NCBI RefSeq assembly: GCF_003265705.1
Contig: NW_020312775.1
Coordinates: 2,340,270 to 2,404,269 of the forward strand
Reading direction: 5' to 3'
DNA: 64,000 bases
Source of the DNA: Callorhinus ursinus
Taxonomy: Eukaryota; Chordata; Mammalia; Carnivora; Otariidae
Below, in pieces: positions 12,295-23,952 of the stretch. The number at the start of each line of letters is the position of its first letter. Within the stretch, counting starts at the first letter, position 1. A program made the translations under genes and the position numbers. Under the pieces are notes generated by a model. That model had not been told where the DNA came from. It was given only the letters and a program-made list of their open reading frames with translations, and did no database searches.

Positions 12295-12904
12295 GGGTAG
12301 CAACTAAAATGCTGTTGTAATTTTCCAAGTTAGGACTAAATTAAGTCCTCAAGATAAACAGGGTGTCAGTGACAGTGGAAGTAAAGAGTGACTAAATGAT
12401 ACAATTCTGGTGCAAAATTAAAAAGCATTGTGACCTATTATATAGAAATTATATACAGAGGGTAGTGAGAGGGAGAAATGAGTTAAGATTAAAAACTGAG
12501 TAGAAGATGAGTCAATTGACTTAAGAAGTGAAGAAACAGTTTTGAATAATTTGTAATGCTTCTATAAACCAAATTTGTAAGTCAAGAAAAGGTCTGTGTT
12601 GGAGATAAACTGAAATCATCAAAATATAACTTTTATTGAAGTCTTTGCTCTTGAATGAGTTTACCAATGGAGAGTGTGAAAAAATAAGAGAACTAAGAAC
12701 AGTCATATAGAATATAAGCTTTTAAGGTTTACAAAAAAGGAGAAAAGTCTAGAAGGCTAAGGAAAGTTTATTTGAGAGGAAAGAGGAGAACCAACAGAAT
12801 GTTGTAAAGTGTCAGTGAATCTGAGGGTGAAGAATACAAAAGATTTTTTATTGAGGATAGTTAAGTAATTAAGACTAGAGAGAAATCCAAGATGACTTAC
12901 AATT
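12295..12904. other. Intergenic stretch, no confident feature
   Basis: AT-rich DNA with no long reading frame. Purine-rich phrases such as 'gagaggaaagaggagaacc' faintly resemble a widespread ancient mammalian repeat, also suspected at 54,400-55,000, but I cannot name or confirm it. Confidence 0.4.
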
Positions 12905-12990
12905 TATGAAACTACTCCTAAACTAATATTGCTCTGTATGTTAACTAACTAGAATTTAAATAAAAAAATTGAAGAAGAATAAAAAAAAAC
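12905..12990 (+). mobile_element. L1 3'-terminal fragment (~85 bp)
   Basis: Matches the last bases of the older L1 3'UTR seen at 12,225-12,285, including 'gttaactaactagaattt' followed by A-rich sequence. It is a severely truncated L1 insertion; no clear TSD was found. Confidence 0.7.
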
Positions 12991-13909
12991 TGATAGAATA
13001 AAATAATTCTGGTGTCACCAGCCACTACAAAAAATAGTAAAAAGGAGAAAAATATGTTGAGTTTTGGCTTAGTTTGTGATATTTTACATAAAGAGAATTG
13101 AAGTGGCATTCAAACAATATAGTCTGATTGGCAGTGATAGATGAGAGTGAACAAAAAGAGATCCTTATTATTCAGAGAGCTCTGGAAATGGCTGCTTTTG
13201 TCAATAGGATTAAATAATGAGCCTTTGTTACATCTGATTTAAGCTTATGGACATAGCCATAGATGGTAATTAGGCTGCGTGTGAATAGCCTCTATTACTA
13301 TGCTTTGACACTTCTGATTCAGCTCATGGAAAAATCTCTGAAGTGTAGAAATATAAAAATGAAAATAATAAGCATGTGAAGGTGCATGTGTGTTCTAAAT
13401 AAACATGGATTTATAGCTGAATATATAATTATTGCTGTGCATATACTGAATACTGCATAATAAATATATGCACATCTAGTTGCATATATGTTGGATTTTA
13501 AAATATTTTGAAATAATCATTTGCAATTATTTAAGATTTTGAGGATATTTTCTTCAAACTGGTTTGTCTGCCTACAGGTACTTTTGATCCTAAATGTAAG
13601 TACAGAGAATTGTGCTAAAGAGACCCATAGTTCTTCGGTTGGAGATGTAAGTATATTTGCAAATAACCTGTCCAATACCTGCAATGTTCATGAACACTTT
13701 GTAAAGTTTTATTTCATACCTTATATCAGAAACCAACTAAACTTTACTAGTATATCTGTTTTCCTTTTTTGTTACCCAGAATACTTAGAGGTCTTTACAG
13801 CTACTTTGGGAATCAGAAAATTCTCTTCCAAAATAACATATTTTACATGTCTGGCTTCTCATGTATTCCTATGAACCTTACAGAATGTGAAAAGAAAAAC
13901 TAAGACCCT

Positions 13910-13960
<51 letters not shown>

Positions 13961-15404
13961 TGTGTGTGTGTGTATTGGGGGATGAAGTAGAATGTAGAAG
14001 AGCCTTTCTTATCAGAATAATATCTAAACAATATCCAATTTGAGTTTCATCTCCTGACTGCTCCAGCCTTCAAACTGGAACCCTTAGGGATCTCCTATAG
14101 CATATATTGACTGAATAATATAAGTTGATATTCAATTATATTGTCTGGTGTTAATGATTTGTCCCACATGTATATATTTTGTCTTCACAATAAAGGTCAT
14201 ATCTTAATTTAAAAGACCATGTCATTAACTGTTTCATCTCCTCTATAAACATACCCATTTTACTGAATATCTTAAGTGATAAATTAATTTGTCAACAAGT
14301 AAATATGATTCAATTATTTTCTTCCTCTTTTTAGGCTTTTTATCACTATAAATAATTTACTGAATTTTCTATATCTTATTTTTTGATAAAGAAAATTTTT
14401 CTATATAATTTTTGCTACATTATAATTTTCCTAACCTTTCAGACCAAACTTGAGAACTCAGATATTATTGTGACATGGACTCAAATAAGTCCTACTTATT
14501 CAATATCTAGAACTTTTAATTTTTTTAGTAACAGTAAAAGCTGCTCAAATCTTTGTGGGAGTTTAACTTATTGAGCCATTCCTTCCATTCAAAGTAGATT
14601 TTTATAACTTTACATGTATGTATTAAATTCCACCTGATGATATTTTCCCATAATTTCTGCACTTTTCACTCAATGTACATTGCCTTAGCACTCTAAAATG
14701 TAATCCATTTTTAAGGTAAGCTATTAACAAAATTACAAAGGACTGGATATTGGGTTAGTTATGTCCATCAAAGCTTTTGAAAGCACAGCTCAGTTTGTCC
14801 ATCAGAAAAAATTAAGACATTTAAGTATTCTCATTAGTACAGTAAGTCAGTAAGCTAATAGAAGTTTGCACCAAAACCTAGTAGTAATCTCAGTGGATTT
14901 GTTTAGAGTCTACTGCATTTCAGAATAGAAGACTATTCTGAGGCATAAATGAAGGTAAAAAAAAAAAAGATATGTAATGTACTTTTTCCTTCCTTGATAT
15001 CTTCAAAGAGTTGATTTAGCTTCATGAAATAAGTATAGGATGAATGTAGTATTTTGATAATATTATGCTTATATAGTCAATGCATAGTTACTTGGAAACT
15101 ATGGCATTTATTTTTGCTAAAAAAATCAGCATCATGTCCACTTTAATCTTCAAATGATCACAATGGTAGGTCAAAATAATATATTTTCTACTTAATTTCT
15201 TACATATTTTCCATTAATAATAAAATATAAGAGGGGTACAGGAAAGGCCTTGAAGTTATTTTTTCCAAATTTTTCTCCCATCAATATTTCCCAAATCTAT
15301 ATGTAAGACTTTGCTTTCCAAAAACCTAAAAATAAAAATATGTTGAGTTTGTAAATTTGGTGTTTAATATGTAAAATTAATGAAATGGCCTAAGAATGAA
15401 CAGT
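12991..15404. other. Mostly single-copy intergenic DNA
   Basis: AT-rich DNA outside the recognisable L1s and SINEs. It contains a (TG)n tract at 13,913-13,973 and an exon-like 69-nt segment at 13,578-13,646, treated under findings. The open stretches at 13,521-13,874 and 14,383-14,574 have no recognisable domain and are probably chance. Confidence 0.5.
13913..13973 (+). repeat. (TG)n microsatellite
   Basis: About 30 TG dinucleotides, interrupted once by 'tctg'. It lies in unique DNA, not in a retroelement tail. Long alternating purine-pyrimidine tracts like this are usually length-polymorphic and can adopt Z-DNA. Confidence 0.97.
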
Positions 15405-15428
15405 CTTTGAGAGAGAGAGAGAGAAAGA

Positions 15429-15465
<37 letters not shown>

Positions 15466-15631
15466 CATAAGTGGGGGGAGGGGCAGAGGGAGAGGGAGAG
15501 AGAGAATTTTGAGTAGACTCCCCACTGAGTGTGGAACCTGATGCAGGGCTCAATCCCAGGACCCTGAGATCATGACCTGAACTGAAATCCAGAGTCAGAT
15601 GCATAACTGTCTGAGCCACACAAGCACTCCT
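15405..15631 (-). mobile_element. SINEC (Can-SINE) with AG and GT microsatellites
   Basis: Read on the - strand, this is a full-length Can-SINE with a tRNA-like head near 15,615-15,631, a middle 'catgatctcagggtcctgg' and a pyrimidine-rich right part. The pyrimidine region has expanded into a GA tract (15,409-15,423) and a GT tract (15,431-15,462). Can-SINEs are RNA polymerase III transcripts moved by L1. No TSD was evident. Confidence 0.87.
15431..15462 (+). repeat. (GT)16 microsatellite in a SINEC
   Basis: A perfect GT tract of 16 units inside the reverse-oriented Can-SINE, next to a GA tract. It probably grew from the SINE's pyrimidine-rich tail region. Confidence 0.95.
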
Positions 15632-15657
15632 GTATTGTGTTCTTTAAAGAAAAAATT

Positions 15658-15948
15658 TGGTGAGGATGTGGAGAAAGTAGAACACTCTTGCACTGTTGGT
15701 GGGAATGTAAAGTGGTGCAGCCACACTGGAAAACAGTATGGAGGTTCCTTCCTCATGAAGTTAAAAATACATTTACCCTATGATACAGCAACATTACTAG
15801 GTATTTACCCAAAGAATACAAAAATACTAATTCAAAAGGAAACATACACCCTGATATTTATAGCAACATTATCTACAATAGCCAAATTATGGAAACAGTC
15901 CAAGTGTCCCTTGACTAATGAATGGATAAAGAAGAGGTGGTGTGTGTA

Positions 15949-15982
<34 letters not shown>

Positions 15983-16375
15983 CAGCCATTAAAAAAAAGA
16001 ATGAAGTCTTGCAATCTGCAGTGACATGGATGGAGCCAGAGTATTACGCAAAGCAAAATCAATCAGAGAGACAAATACCATATGATTTCACTCATATGTG
16101 GAATTTAAGAAACAAAACAAGTGAGCAAAGGGAAAAGAGAGAGAGGCAAACCAAGAAACGGACTCTTAATTATAGAGAAGACACTGATAATTACCAAAGG
16201 GGTGGTGGGTAGGGGAGATGGGTTAAATAGGTGATGGGTATTAAGGAGTACACTTGTGATGAGCCCCGAGTGTTGTATCTAAGTCTTGAATCACTAACTT
16301 CTGCACCTGAAACAAATATTACACTGTAGGTTAACTAACTGGAATTTATATAAAACATAAACAAATAAAATAAAA
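15658..16375 (+). mobile_element. 5'-truncated L1 3' end
   Basis: About 720 bp with the end of ORF2 ('ggtgaggatgtggagaaag' onward), a 3'UTR and an AAAT tail. It is flanked by near-identical A-rich repeats, 'taaagaaaaaatt' at 15,645-15,657 and 'taaagaaaaaaatt' at 16,376-16,389, the probable TSD. The ORF2 site before 'cagccatt' has been replaced by a TG/TA microsatellite. The 3'UTR subtype matches the old L1 ending at 12,294. Confidence 0.88.
15940..15982 (+). repeat. (TG)n(TA)n microsatellite in L1 ORF2
   Basis: A compound TG then TA tract where other copies read 'gtggtccatatatacaatgg'. It has replaced the codons around W-x-IYTMEYY. The same L1 site has expanded at 38,261-38,300 and near 60,636-60,960. 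Confidence 0.95.
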
Positions 16376-16389
16376 TAAAGAAAAAAATT

Positions 16390-18246
16390 AAACCATTTTA
16401 AGACTTGTAATAATCCACACTTTACTGTACTGAAACTGGAGATGGCCTCACCTATTATACCTTTGGCAGAAGAGTTTATAAGCATAACAGTACTTAAAGT
16501 CAGGTTTGAAACACTGAACTTTAGTACTTAGCATAGTGCCTGGCATACAGTGGTCCATCAGTAAATATTTATTGCATAAATGAAAATCAAAGCTCATTTA
16601 AAGAGGACATTTTTATAATTATAATTTTATAAAATAATTAATATAAAAATATAAATTTAACCCAGATAACTGATGGATTCATATATGCTTAATGTTGTAA
16701 TGTTTAGGAGTTAGAGAAGATCTTAGAAGTATTTTGTGTGTGTGTGTGTACTTATAAGTTTTGTATTTATAGGGAGTATTTTATACACCATGCAAAACAA
16801 ATGGCTTTTTTATACCTAAGTCAAGAAAGAGTAGTCCCTTTCGTTTTAATAAAGTGTCTTCAGTAGGTAGAGTTTTGATTGATTTCATTTTTTGTCTTTC
16901 TGCTGTATTAGTATATTTTTCCTAAAAGATTCTCTTTATTTTTGTTTTAATTAAGGGATACAGATTGTGAGTACCCAGGTAGGTACTAGTCTACAAAACA
17001 TTACTGTGTCACGGCCTGTGTTAAGCTAGTTTTGTAGCAATTTGATTAAGCAATTTAATGTGCATTGAATCTATAATATTAAAAATATAGGCATGTCTTT
17101 TGTGTATTTGTTATTATTTCTCTTCCATTTTCCTAGCTGTTTTTATTATATTTTATAGAACTTTGGCCTGGAACAAATTGGAGATTTGGAAAATTAACTG
17201 ATTTTCCCCACAGATAGTTTAAGAAGCATTGGTTTATATGATGTTTACAAAAAACTTTAGCTGTATTCATATTTTTAAGCCAGATTTTCTGAAAAAAATT
17301 CCCATGTCCTTTGCTCTCCTTGAGATGCATACTCAAAGACACAAAATTTTCCAAATAAATTTTTTCTGAGCATGTTAAAATTTATTAATATGTCCTCACT
17401 TTTGGTAAGAGTTAATGTTTAATAGGTTCTCATGATGCTGCTCTTTTAAAGTTTTACTTAACATGAGGTCTCATTAAATTCTAAACATTGCATCATGGCA
17501 GAAATATTTTAAGGTAATTATAATTTGTAATTACAGAAAAACAATCCAAATTCACTATCAATCTGTTTAAAAGTGACAAATTCTCAAAGTAGTTGACAGT
17601 CATGTTAACTCTGTAATATTTCAGTACAAGTGATTTTCCCTCATTTGTACGAGCTCATTTTTTCAAAACTATTAAATTTTCATTTTCCACCTTGTATTTT
17701 TCATATTAAATTACCAGAATGCCTTACTTTAGTCTCTTTATTCTTTATTACTATTTTATAGCTGATCCATTATTGTTTTTTTTATATCAAGTTTTCCCAT
17801 GTGTCCTTTTTGTAGTTTGGCAGAAGTAAGATTTTATTGGATATATTTATGTGCCCCCCATATTTTCCATAAATAGGCACACTAAAGCCATTGGAAAACT
17901 TGTACTGTTTTGGAAACTGAACATATAAATCATTTGTTGCCATTTTAATTGTGTTCACTTTAAAGTATGAATGACAGTTTGCTCTTGAGCCTGGTCTTAA
18001 AATAAAAATAGTCTTCAGTTAGGTAGTAGCTCTTGACCAACAATCTCAAATTATAATAGAGAGCTAAACGTTCAATGTCCAACACTGATGTAATGGATAA
18101 GATTTATTATGAACATATGTACACTATTACTCAATGGCAGAGACACCAAGACGATTGGGGGGGGTTTATTTCCAGAATAATCACCAACCATTGGTCACTT
18201 CAGGGATTCAGTTTAACCTTTAAAACATAAATCCAGACTGTGATTT
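16390..18246. other. AT-rich intergenic DNA
   Basis: Apart from a MIR tail at 16,520-16,590 and a short TG run near 16,734-16,749, I see no reading frame, RNA gene or recent repeat. Text near 17,900-18,100 is unremarkable. Confidence 0.5.
16520..16590 (+). mobile_element. MIR 3'-end fragment
   Basis: Contains 'agtgcctggcatacagtgg' and then 'cagtaaatatttattgcat', the 3' end of the ancient tRNA-derived SINE MIR in sense orientation. It is diverged, with no TSD, as expected for its age. Confidence 0.75.
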
Positions 18247-18260
18247 AAAATCATTTCATG

Positions 18261-18462
18261 GGGGTGCCTGGGTGGCTCAGTCGTTAAGCGGCTGCCTTCG
18301 GCTCAGGTCATGATCCCAGGGTCCTGGGATGAGCCCCGCATCGGGCTCCCCGCTCAGCGGGAAGCCTGCTTCTCCCTCTCCCACTACCCCTGCTTGTGTT
18401 CCTGCTCTCGCTGTCTCTGTCTCTGTCAGATAAATAAAATCTTTAAAAAAATAAAATAAAAT
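18261..18462 (+). mobile_element. SINEC, young-looking copy
   Basis: A complete Can-SINE with tRNA-like head 'gcctgggtggctcagtcg', a body, a (CT) region and an AATAAA-containing A-rich tail. An exact 14-bp TSD 'aaaatcatttcatg' lies at 18,247-18,260 and 18,463-18,476. Its sequence is closer to the arctoid consensus I recall than its neighbour's, suggesting a later insertion. Confidence 0.95.
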
Positions 18463-18481
18463 AAAATCATTTCATGATTTT

Positions 18482-18672
18482 GGGGCACCAGGGTCGTTCA
18501 GTCAGTTAAGTGTCTGCTTTCAGTTTAGGTCATAATCTCAGGGTTCTGGGATCAAGCTTTATGTCAGATTCCCTGCTCAGTGGAGAGTCTGTTTCTCCCT
18601 TTCCTTCTGCCCCCTCACACTCATGTTCTCTCTCTCAAATAAATAAATAAAATCTCTTAAAAAATAAAACAT
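18482..18672 (+). mobile_element. SINEC, older copy at the same target site
   Basis: A more diverged Can-SINE directly after the previous one. Its flanks are the same target word, 'aaaatcatttcatgattt' at 18,463-18,480 and 'aaaattatttcatgattt' at 18,673-18,690. Two SINEs therefore alternate with three copies of one target sequence. Confidence 0.92.
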
Positions 18673-18690
18673 AAAATTATTTCATGATTT

Positions 18691-18984
18691 AGAGAATTAA
18701 AATTTAGCAGGCATTTATTGACTGCTGGTTATATTGTAGTTGTACTAAACACAGTAGGATGAGGGGAAATTTGAATTAGAAAAGTTACTTAATCAAGGTA
18801 CTCACACTCAGTACTTGGCACAAACAACCCATAGTATGACAAAACTTGATCATATGTCTTTATTTGAAAACTAGGAAATTGCTGTGCTCAGCACATTTTA
18901 AAGCCTCTACTCAAAGATTAAATGTAGTTAAATATAGAGAAAAACTCTGAAAAAGCTAAAGATTACATATTTTTCCTGGACTTT
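18691..18984. other. Short unique stretch
   Basis: No coding or repeat signal I trust. 'ggcatttattgactgctgg' near 18,711 could be a MIR remnant, but the match is weak. Confidence 0.4.
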
Positions 18985-19842
18985 CTTCTTTTTAAGTTTT
19001 TAATTAAACTCCATTTAGTTAAAATATAGTGTAATATTAGTTTCAGGAGTAGAATTTAATGATGCATCACTTACATATAACATCCAGTGCTCATCACAAG
19101 AAGTGCCTTACATAATATACATCACCCATTTAACCCATTCCCCTGCCAACTTCCTCTCCAGCAACACTCAGTTTGTTCTCTATAGTTAAGAGTCTATTTT
19201 ATAGTTTGTCTCTCTCGCCCCCCCATATTCATCTGTTTTGTTTCTTAAATTCCACATATGAGTGAAATCATATGGTATTTGTCTTTCTCTGACTAATTTC
19301 ACTTAGTATGCTAATCTAGCTTCATCCACATCATTTCAAATGGCAAGATTCCATTCTTTTTAATGGCTGACTAATATATATCACACCTCTTTATCCATTC
19401 ACCTGTCAATGGACATTTGGACTCTACCCATAACTTGGTTATAATTGATAATGCTACTATAAAATTTGGGATTCATGTATCACTTCCAATCAGTATTTTT
19501 GTATCCTTTAGGTAAATACCTAGTAGTGCAATTGCTGGATGGAAGGGTATTTGTATTTTTAACTTCTTGAGGAACCGCCATATTATTTTCCAGAGTGTTT
19601 GCACCAGTTTGCATTCCCACCAACAATGTAAGACAGTTCCCCTTTCTCTGCATCCTTCCAAAATCTGTTATTTCCTGTGTTGTTAATTTTTGTGATTCTT
19701 ACAGGTGTGAGGTGATATCTAATTGTAGTTTTCATATGTATTTCCCTGATGATGAGGGATGTTGAGCATCTTTTTATGTTTCTCTTAGCCATCTCTATGT
19801 CTTCTTTGGAAAAATGTCTCTTCATGTTTCTGCCCATTTCTT

Positions 19843-19936
19843 TCTTTTTTTCATTTTATTATGTTATGTTAGTCACCATGCAGTACATCATTAGTTTTTG
19901 ATGTAGTGTTCCATGACTCGTTGTTTAGGTATAGCA
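19843..19936 (-). mobile_element. 94-bp L1 3'-terminal tail with TSD
   Basis: The reverse complement of the last ~80 bases of the younger L1 3'UTR (compare 690-745: 'actaatgatgtattgtatgg'), preceded by a T-run. Exact 10-bp duplications 'cccatttctt' at 19,833-19,842 and 19,937-19,946 flank it, and the host ORF2 resumes intact. It is an almost tail-only L1 insertion. Confidence 0.85.
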
Positions 19937-20372
19937 CCCATTTCTTAACTTGATTATTTTTTGGGGAGTGTTGAGTTTAATAAGTTCTTTATACAATTTA
20001 GATACTAATCCTTTAACAGATATGTCATTTGCAAATATCTTCTCCCATTCTGAAGGTTGCCTTTTAGTTTGGTTGATTGTTTCCTTTGCTGTGCAGAAGC
20101 TTTTATCATGATGAAGTCCAAATAGTTCATTTTTGCTTTTGATTCCCTTATCTCCAGAGATGTGTCTAGTAAAAAGCTGGAGCAGGCAATGTGAAAGAGG
20201 TTGCTGCCTGTGTTCTTCTCCAGAATTTTGATGGCTTCCTTTCTCACATTTAGGTCTTTCATCCATTTTGAATTTCTTTTGCTGTATTGTATAAGAAAGT
20301 GGTCCAGTTTCATTCTTTTGCATGTGGCTGTTGAATTTTCCCAACACCAATTGTTGAAGATTTTTCTTTTTT

Positions 20373-20575
20373 CTTTTTTTTTAAAGATTTTATTTATTTA
20401 TTTGACAAAGAGATAGAGAGAGAGCCCAAATAGGCAGAGCGGCAGGCAGAGGGAGAGGGAGAAGCAGGCTTTCTGCTGAGCAGGGAGCCTGATGTGGGGC
20501 TCGATCCCAGGACCCTGGGATCATGACCCGAGCCAAAGGCAGCCACTTAACCGACTGAGCCACCCAGGCACCCCT
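20373..20575 (-). mobile_element. SINEC in L1 ORF2
   Basis: A full Can-SINE in reverse orientation. It begins with a T-rich tail ('aaagattttatttattta') and ends with the head reading 'gagccacccaggcacccct'. Flanks 'aagatttttctttttt' (20,357-20,372) and 'aagatattatctttttt' (20,576-20,592) are an imperfect TSD. The L1 target reads continuously across it. Confidence 0.93.
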
Positions 20576-22280
20576 AAGATATTATCTTTTTTCCATTGGA
20601 TATTCTTTCCTGTCTTGTCAAAGATTTGTTGACCATTTAGTTGTGGGTCCATTTCTGGGTTTTCTATTCTGTTCCATTGATTTTTGTGTCTGTTTTTGTG
20701 ACAGACACATAGATGTCTGTTCCATTGATCTCTCTATTCTGTTCCATTGATCTATGTGTCCGTTTTGTGTAGTCTTGATGACTACAGCTTTGTAATATAG
20801 TTTGAAGTCTGGAATTGTGATACCTTCAGCTTTGCTTTTCTTTTTCAACATAATTTTGGCTATTTGGGATATTTTGTGGTTCCATACAAATTTTAGGATT
20901 GTTTGTTCTAGCTCTCTGAAAAATGCTGGTGGAATTTTGATAGGGATTGCATTAAATATGTAGATTGCTTTGGGAAGTATAGATATTTTAACAATATTTG
21001 TTTTTCCAATCCATGAGCATGGAGTATCTTTCCATTTCTTTGTATCATCTTCAATTTCTTTCATAAGTGTTCTATAATTTTCAGTGTACAGTTCTTTTAC
21101 CTCTTCATTTAGGTTTATTCCTACATATCTTATAGTTTTTGGTGCAATTGCAAATGGGATCAATTCCTTGATTTCTCTTTCTGCTGCTTCATTATTGGTG
21201 TATAGAAATGCAACAGATTTCTGTGTGTTGATTTTCTATCCTGTGACTTTACTGAATTCATGTATCTGTTCTAGCAAATTTTTGGTAGAGTCCCTTGGGT
21301 TTTCTACCTAGAGCATTATGTCCTCTGTGAAGAGTGAAAGTTTTACTACTTCCTTGCCAGTTTGGATGCTTGTTATTTCTTTTTGTTATCAGATTACTAA
21401 GGCTAGGATTTCCAGTACTATGTTAAATAACAGTGGTTAAGAGTGGACATCCCTGTCTTGTTCCTGACCATAGAGGACAAGCTCTCAATTTTCCCCTATT
21501 GTGAATAATATTAGCTGTGTGTCTTTCATATATGGCCTTAATGATATTGAGGTATCCCTACTTTGTTGAGGGGGTTTTTCAGGAATGGATGCTGTATTTT
21601 GTCAAAAGGTTTTTCTACATCCATTAAGAGGATCATATGGTTCCTATCCTTTCTTTTATAATATGGTGTTTTATACTGATTGATTTGAGAATATTGAACA
21701 ACTCTTACTGCCCAGGAATAAATATCACTTAATCATGATAAATAATTCATTTCATGTATTGTTGGATTCAATTTGCTAGTATCTTTTTGAGAATTTTTTC
21801 ATCCATATTCATCAAAGATATTGGCCTGTAATTCTCTTTTTTAGTGGAGTCTCTGTCTGGTTTGGGAATCAAGGTAAAACTGACCTTGTAGAAAGAGTTT
21901 GGAAGTTTTCCTTCCATTTCTATTTTTTGAAACAGTTTGCAAATAATAAGTATTAACTCTTCTTTAAATGTTTTGTAGAATTCCCCTGGGAAGGCCCCTG
22001 GCCTTTGACTTCTGTTTCTTGGGAAATTTTTGATTACTGATTCAATTTCATTGCTGGTTATCAGTCTGTTCAAGTGCTCTCTTTCTTCCTGTTTCAGTTT
22101 TGGTAGTTTATGTGTTTCTAGGACTTTATCGGTCCTCTCAGATTGCCCAATTTATTGGCACATAATTTTTCATAATATTCTTTTATGATTCTTAGTATTT
22201 CTGTGGTGTTGTTTGTGAACACCCATTTCTCATTCATGATGTGATTTTATTTATTTGGATCCTTTCTCTTCTCTCTCTCT

Positions 22281-22502
22281 TTTTTTAAGATTTTATTTAT
22301 TTATTTATTATTTATTTATTATTCATTAATTAATTTATTTTTCACAGAGAGATAGAGAGCATAAGCAGGGGGAGGGGCAGGCAGAAGGAGAAGCACGCTC
22401 CCCACTGAGCAAGGAGTCTGATGTGGGACTCGATCCCAGGACCCTGGGATCATGACCTGAGCCGAATGCAGACACTTAACTGACTGACCCACTCAGGCAT
22501 CG
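22281..22502 (-). mobile_element. SINEC with expanded ATTT tail, in L1 ORF2
   Basis: A reverse-oriented Can-SINE whose tail is an expanded TTTA/TTAT tract (about 22,290-22,341). The body includes 'cgatcccaggaccctggga' and the head ends near 22,502. The flanks are pyrimidine-rich, around 'ctctcttttctttt', consistent with a TSD but too simple to define exactly. Confidence 0.92.
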
Positions 22503-23952
22503 CTCTCTTTTCTTTTTGATAAGTCGGCTAGAGGTTTATCAATTTCTTTAATTTTTTTTTCAAAGAACCAGCTCCCAGTTTCTCTGATCTGTTCTACTGT
22601 GGGTTTTTTTTTTATTTCTGTATCATTTATTTCTGCGCTAATCTTTATTATTTTTCTTCTGTTGGCTTTAGGCTTCATTTGTTGTTATTTTTCTAGCTCT
22701 TTAGGCATACGTTTAGGTTTTGTATCTGAGTCTTTTCTTACATCTGGAGGTTGGTCTCTATTGCTATATACTTACTTCTTATGACTGCTTTTGCTGCATC
22801 CCACAGGATTTGGACCATCATGTTTTCTGTTTCATTTGTTTCCATGTATTTTTTACTTCTTCCTTAATTTCCTGGATCACCCATTCATTCTTTAGGAGGA
22901 TTTTTGTTAACCTCCATATATTTTTTATCTTTCCAAATTTTTTCTTGTGGGTGACTTCAAGGTTCCTAGCTTTATGATCTGAAAATACGCATGACACGAT
23001 CTCAATCTTTTTGTGGTTTGAAGCCTATTTTGTGACCCAGTATGTGATCTGCTCTGGAGAATGTTCCATGTGCCCTCAAAAACAATGTGCATTCTGCTAC
23101 TTTAGGATGAATTATTCTGAATATACCTGTTAAGCCATTTGGTCAAGTGTGTCTTTCAAAACCATTGTTTCTTTGTTGATACTCTGCTTAGAAGTTCTCT
23201 CTATTGCTGCAAGTGGAGTATTAAAGTCCCCTGCCATTATTGTATTACTATCCATGAGTTTCTTTATGTTTGTTATTAATTGGTTCTATGTTTGGGTGGT
23301 CCCATGTTGTGGGCATAGCATTTACAACTGTTAGATCTTCTTGTTGGATAGACCCCTTTTTATGATATAATGCTATTCTTCATCTTTTGTTATAGTCTTT
23401 GGTTTAAAATCTAGCTTGTCTTATATAAGCATGGGTACACCAGCTTTCTTTTGACATCCATTAACATGATATATGGTTCTCCATTCCCTCATTTTCAATC
23501 TTCCGGTGTCTAAAATGAGCTTCTTGTAGGTAGCATATAGATAGGTCTTTTTTTTTTTAATCGATTCTCTCTATAACTTTTGATTGGAGAACTTAGTGCA
23601 TTTACATTCAGAGTGACCAGTAATAGGTATGAATTTGGTGCCATTGTATTACCTGTAAAGTCATTGTTTCTGGAGATTTTCTCTGTTCCTTTCTAGTCTT
23701 TGTCTTTGTCTGTCTGGGAAACTCTTTATCTCTCCTCCTATTCTGAAGACAGCCTTGCTGGATAAAATAGTCTTGGCTGCTTATTTTTCCCATTCATCAT
23801 GTTGCATATATCATGACACTGTCTTCTGTCCTACTAAGTTTCTGTGGATAGGTCTGCTGCTAACCTTATCTGTCTTACCTTGTAAGTTAGGGACTTCTTT
23901 TCTCTTGCTGCTTTAAGGATATTTTCCTTTCCTGTATATTTTGCAAATCTTA

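Larger units (their letters stand above)
19473..23644 (-). pseudogene. L1 ORF2, degenerate
   Basis: ORF2 of the preceding L1, read from the start at 23,644 leftward. Open pieces include the RT fingers ('SFYKVSFTLIPKPDRDS' in 21,768-22,073), the thumb and downstream region at 20,618-21,163 (181 codons) and the C-terminal domain at 19,473-20,350. Two SINECs and a short L1 tail interrupt it, and stops and frameshifts occur throughout. It would have encoded endonuclease plus reverse transcriptase. Confidence 0.82.

Noticed and set aside
13521..13874. 117-codon open frame in unique DNA
   Set aside because: No recognisable domain, low-complexity hydrophobic composition and AT-rich context. Only the 69-nt exon-like part inside it is kept, as a weak finding.
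18261..18340. tRNA gene
   Set aside because: The tRNA-like box text is the head of a Can-SINE, repeated at many sites with TSDs and tails. There is no cloverleaf of a functional tRNA.
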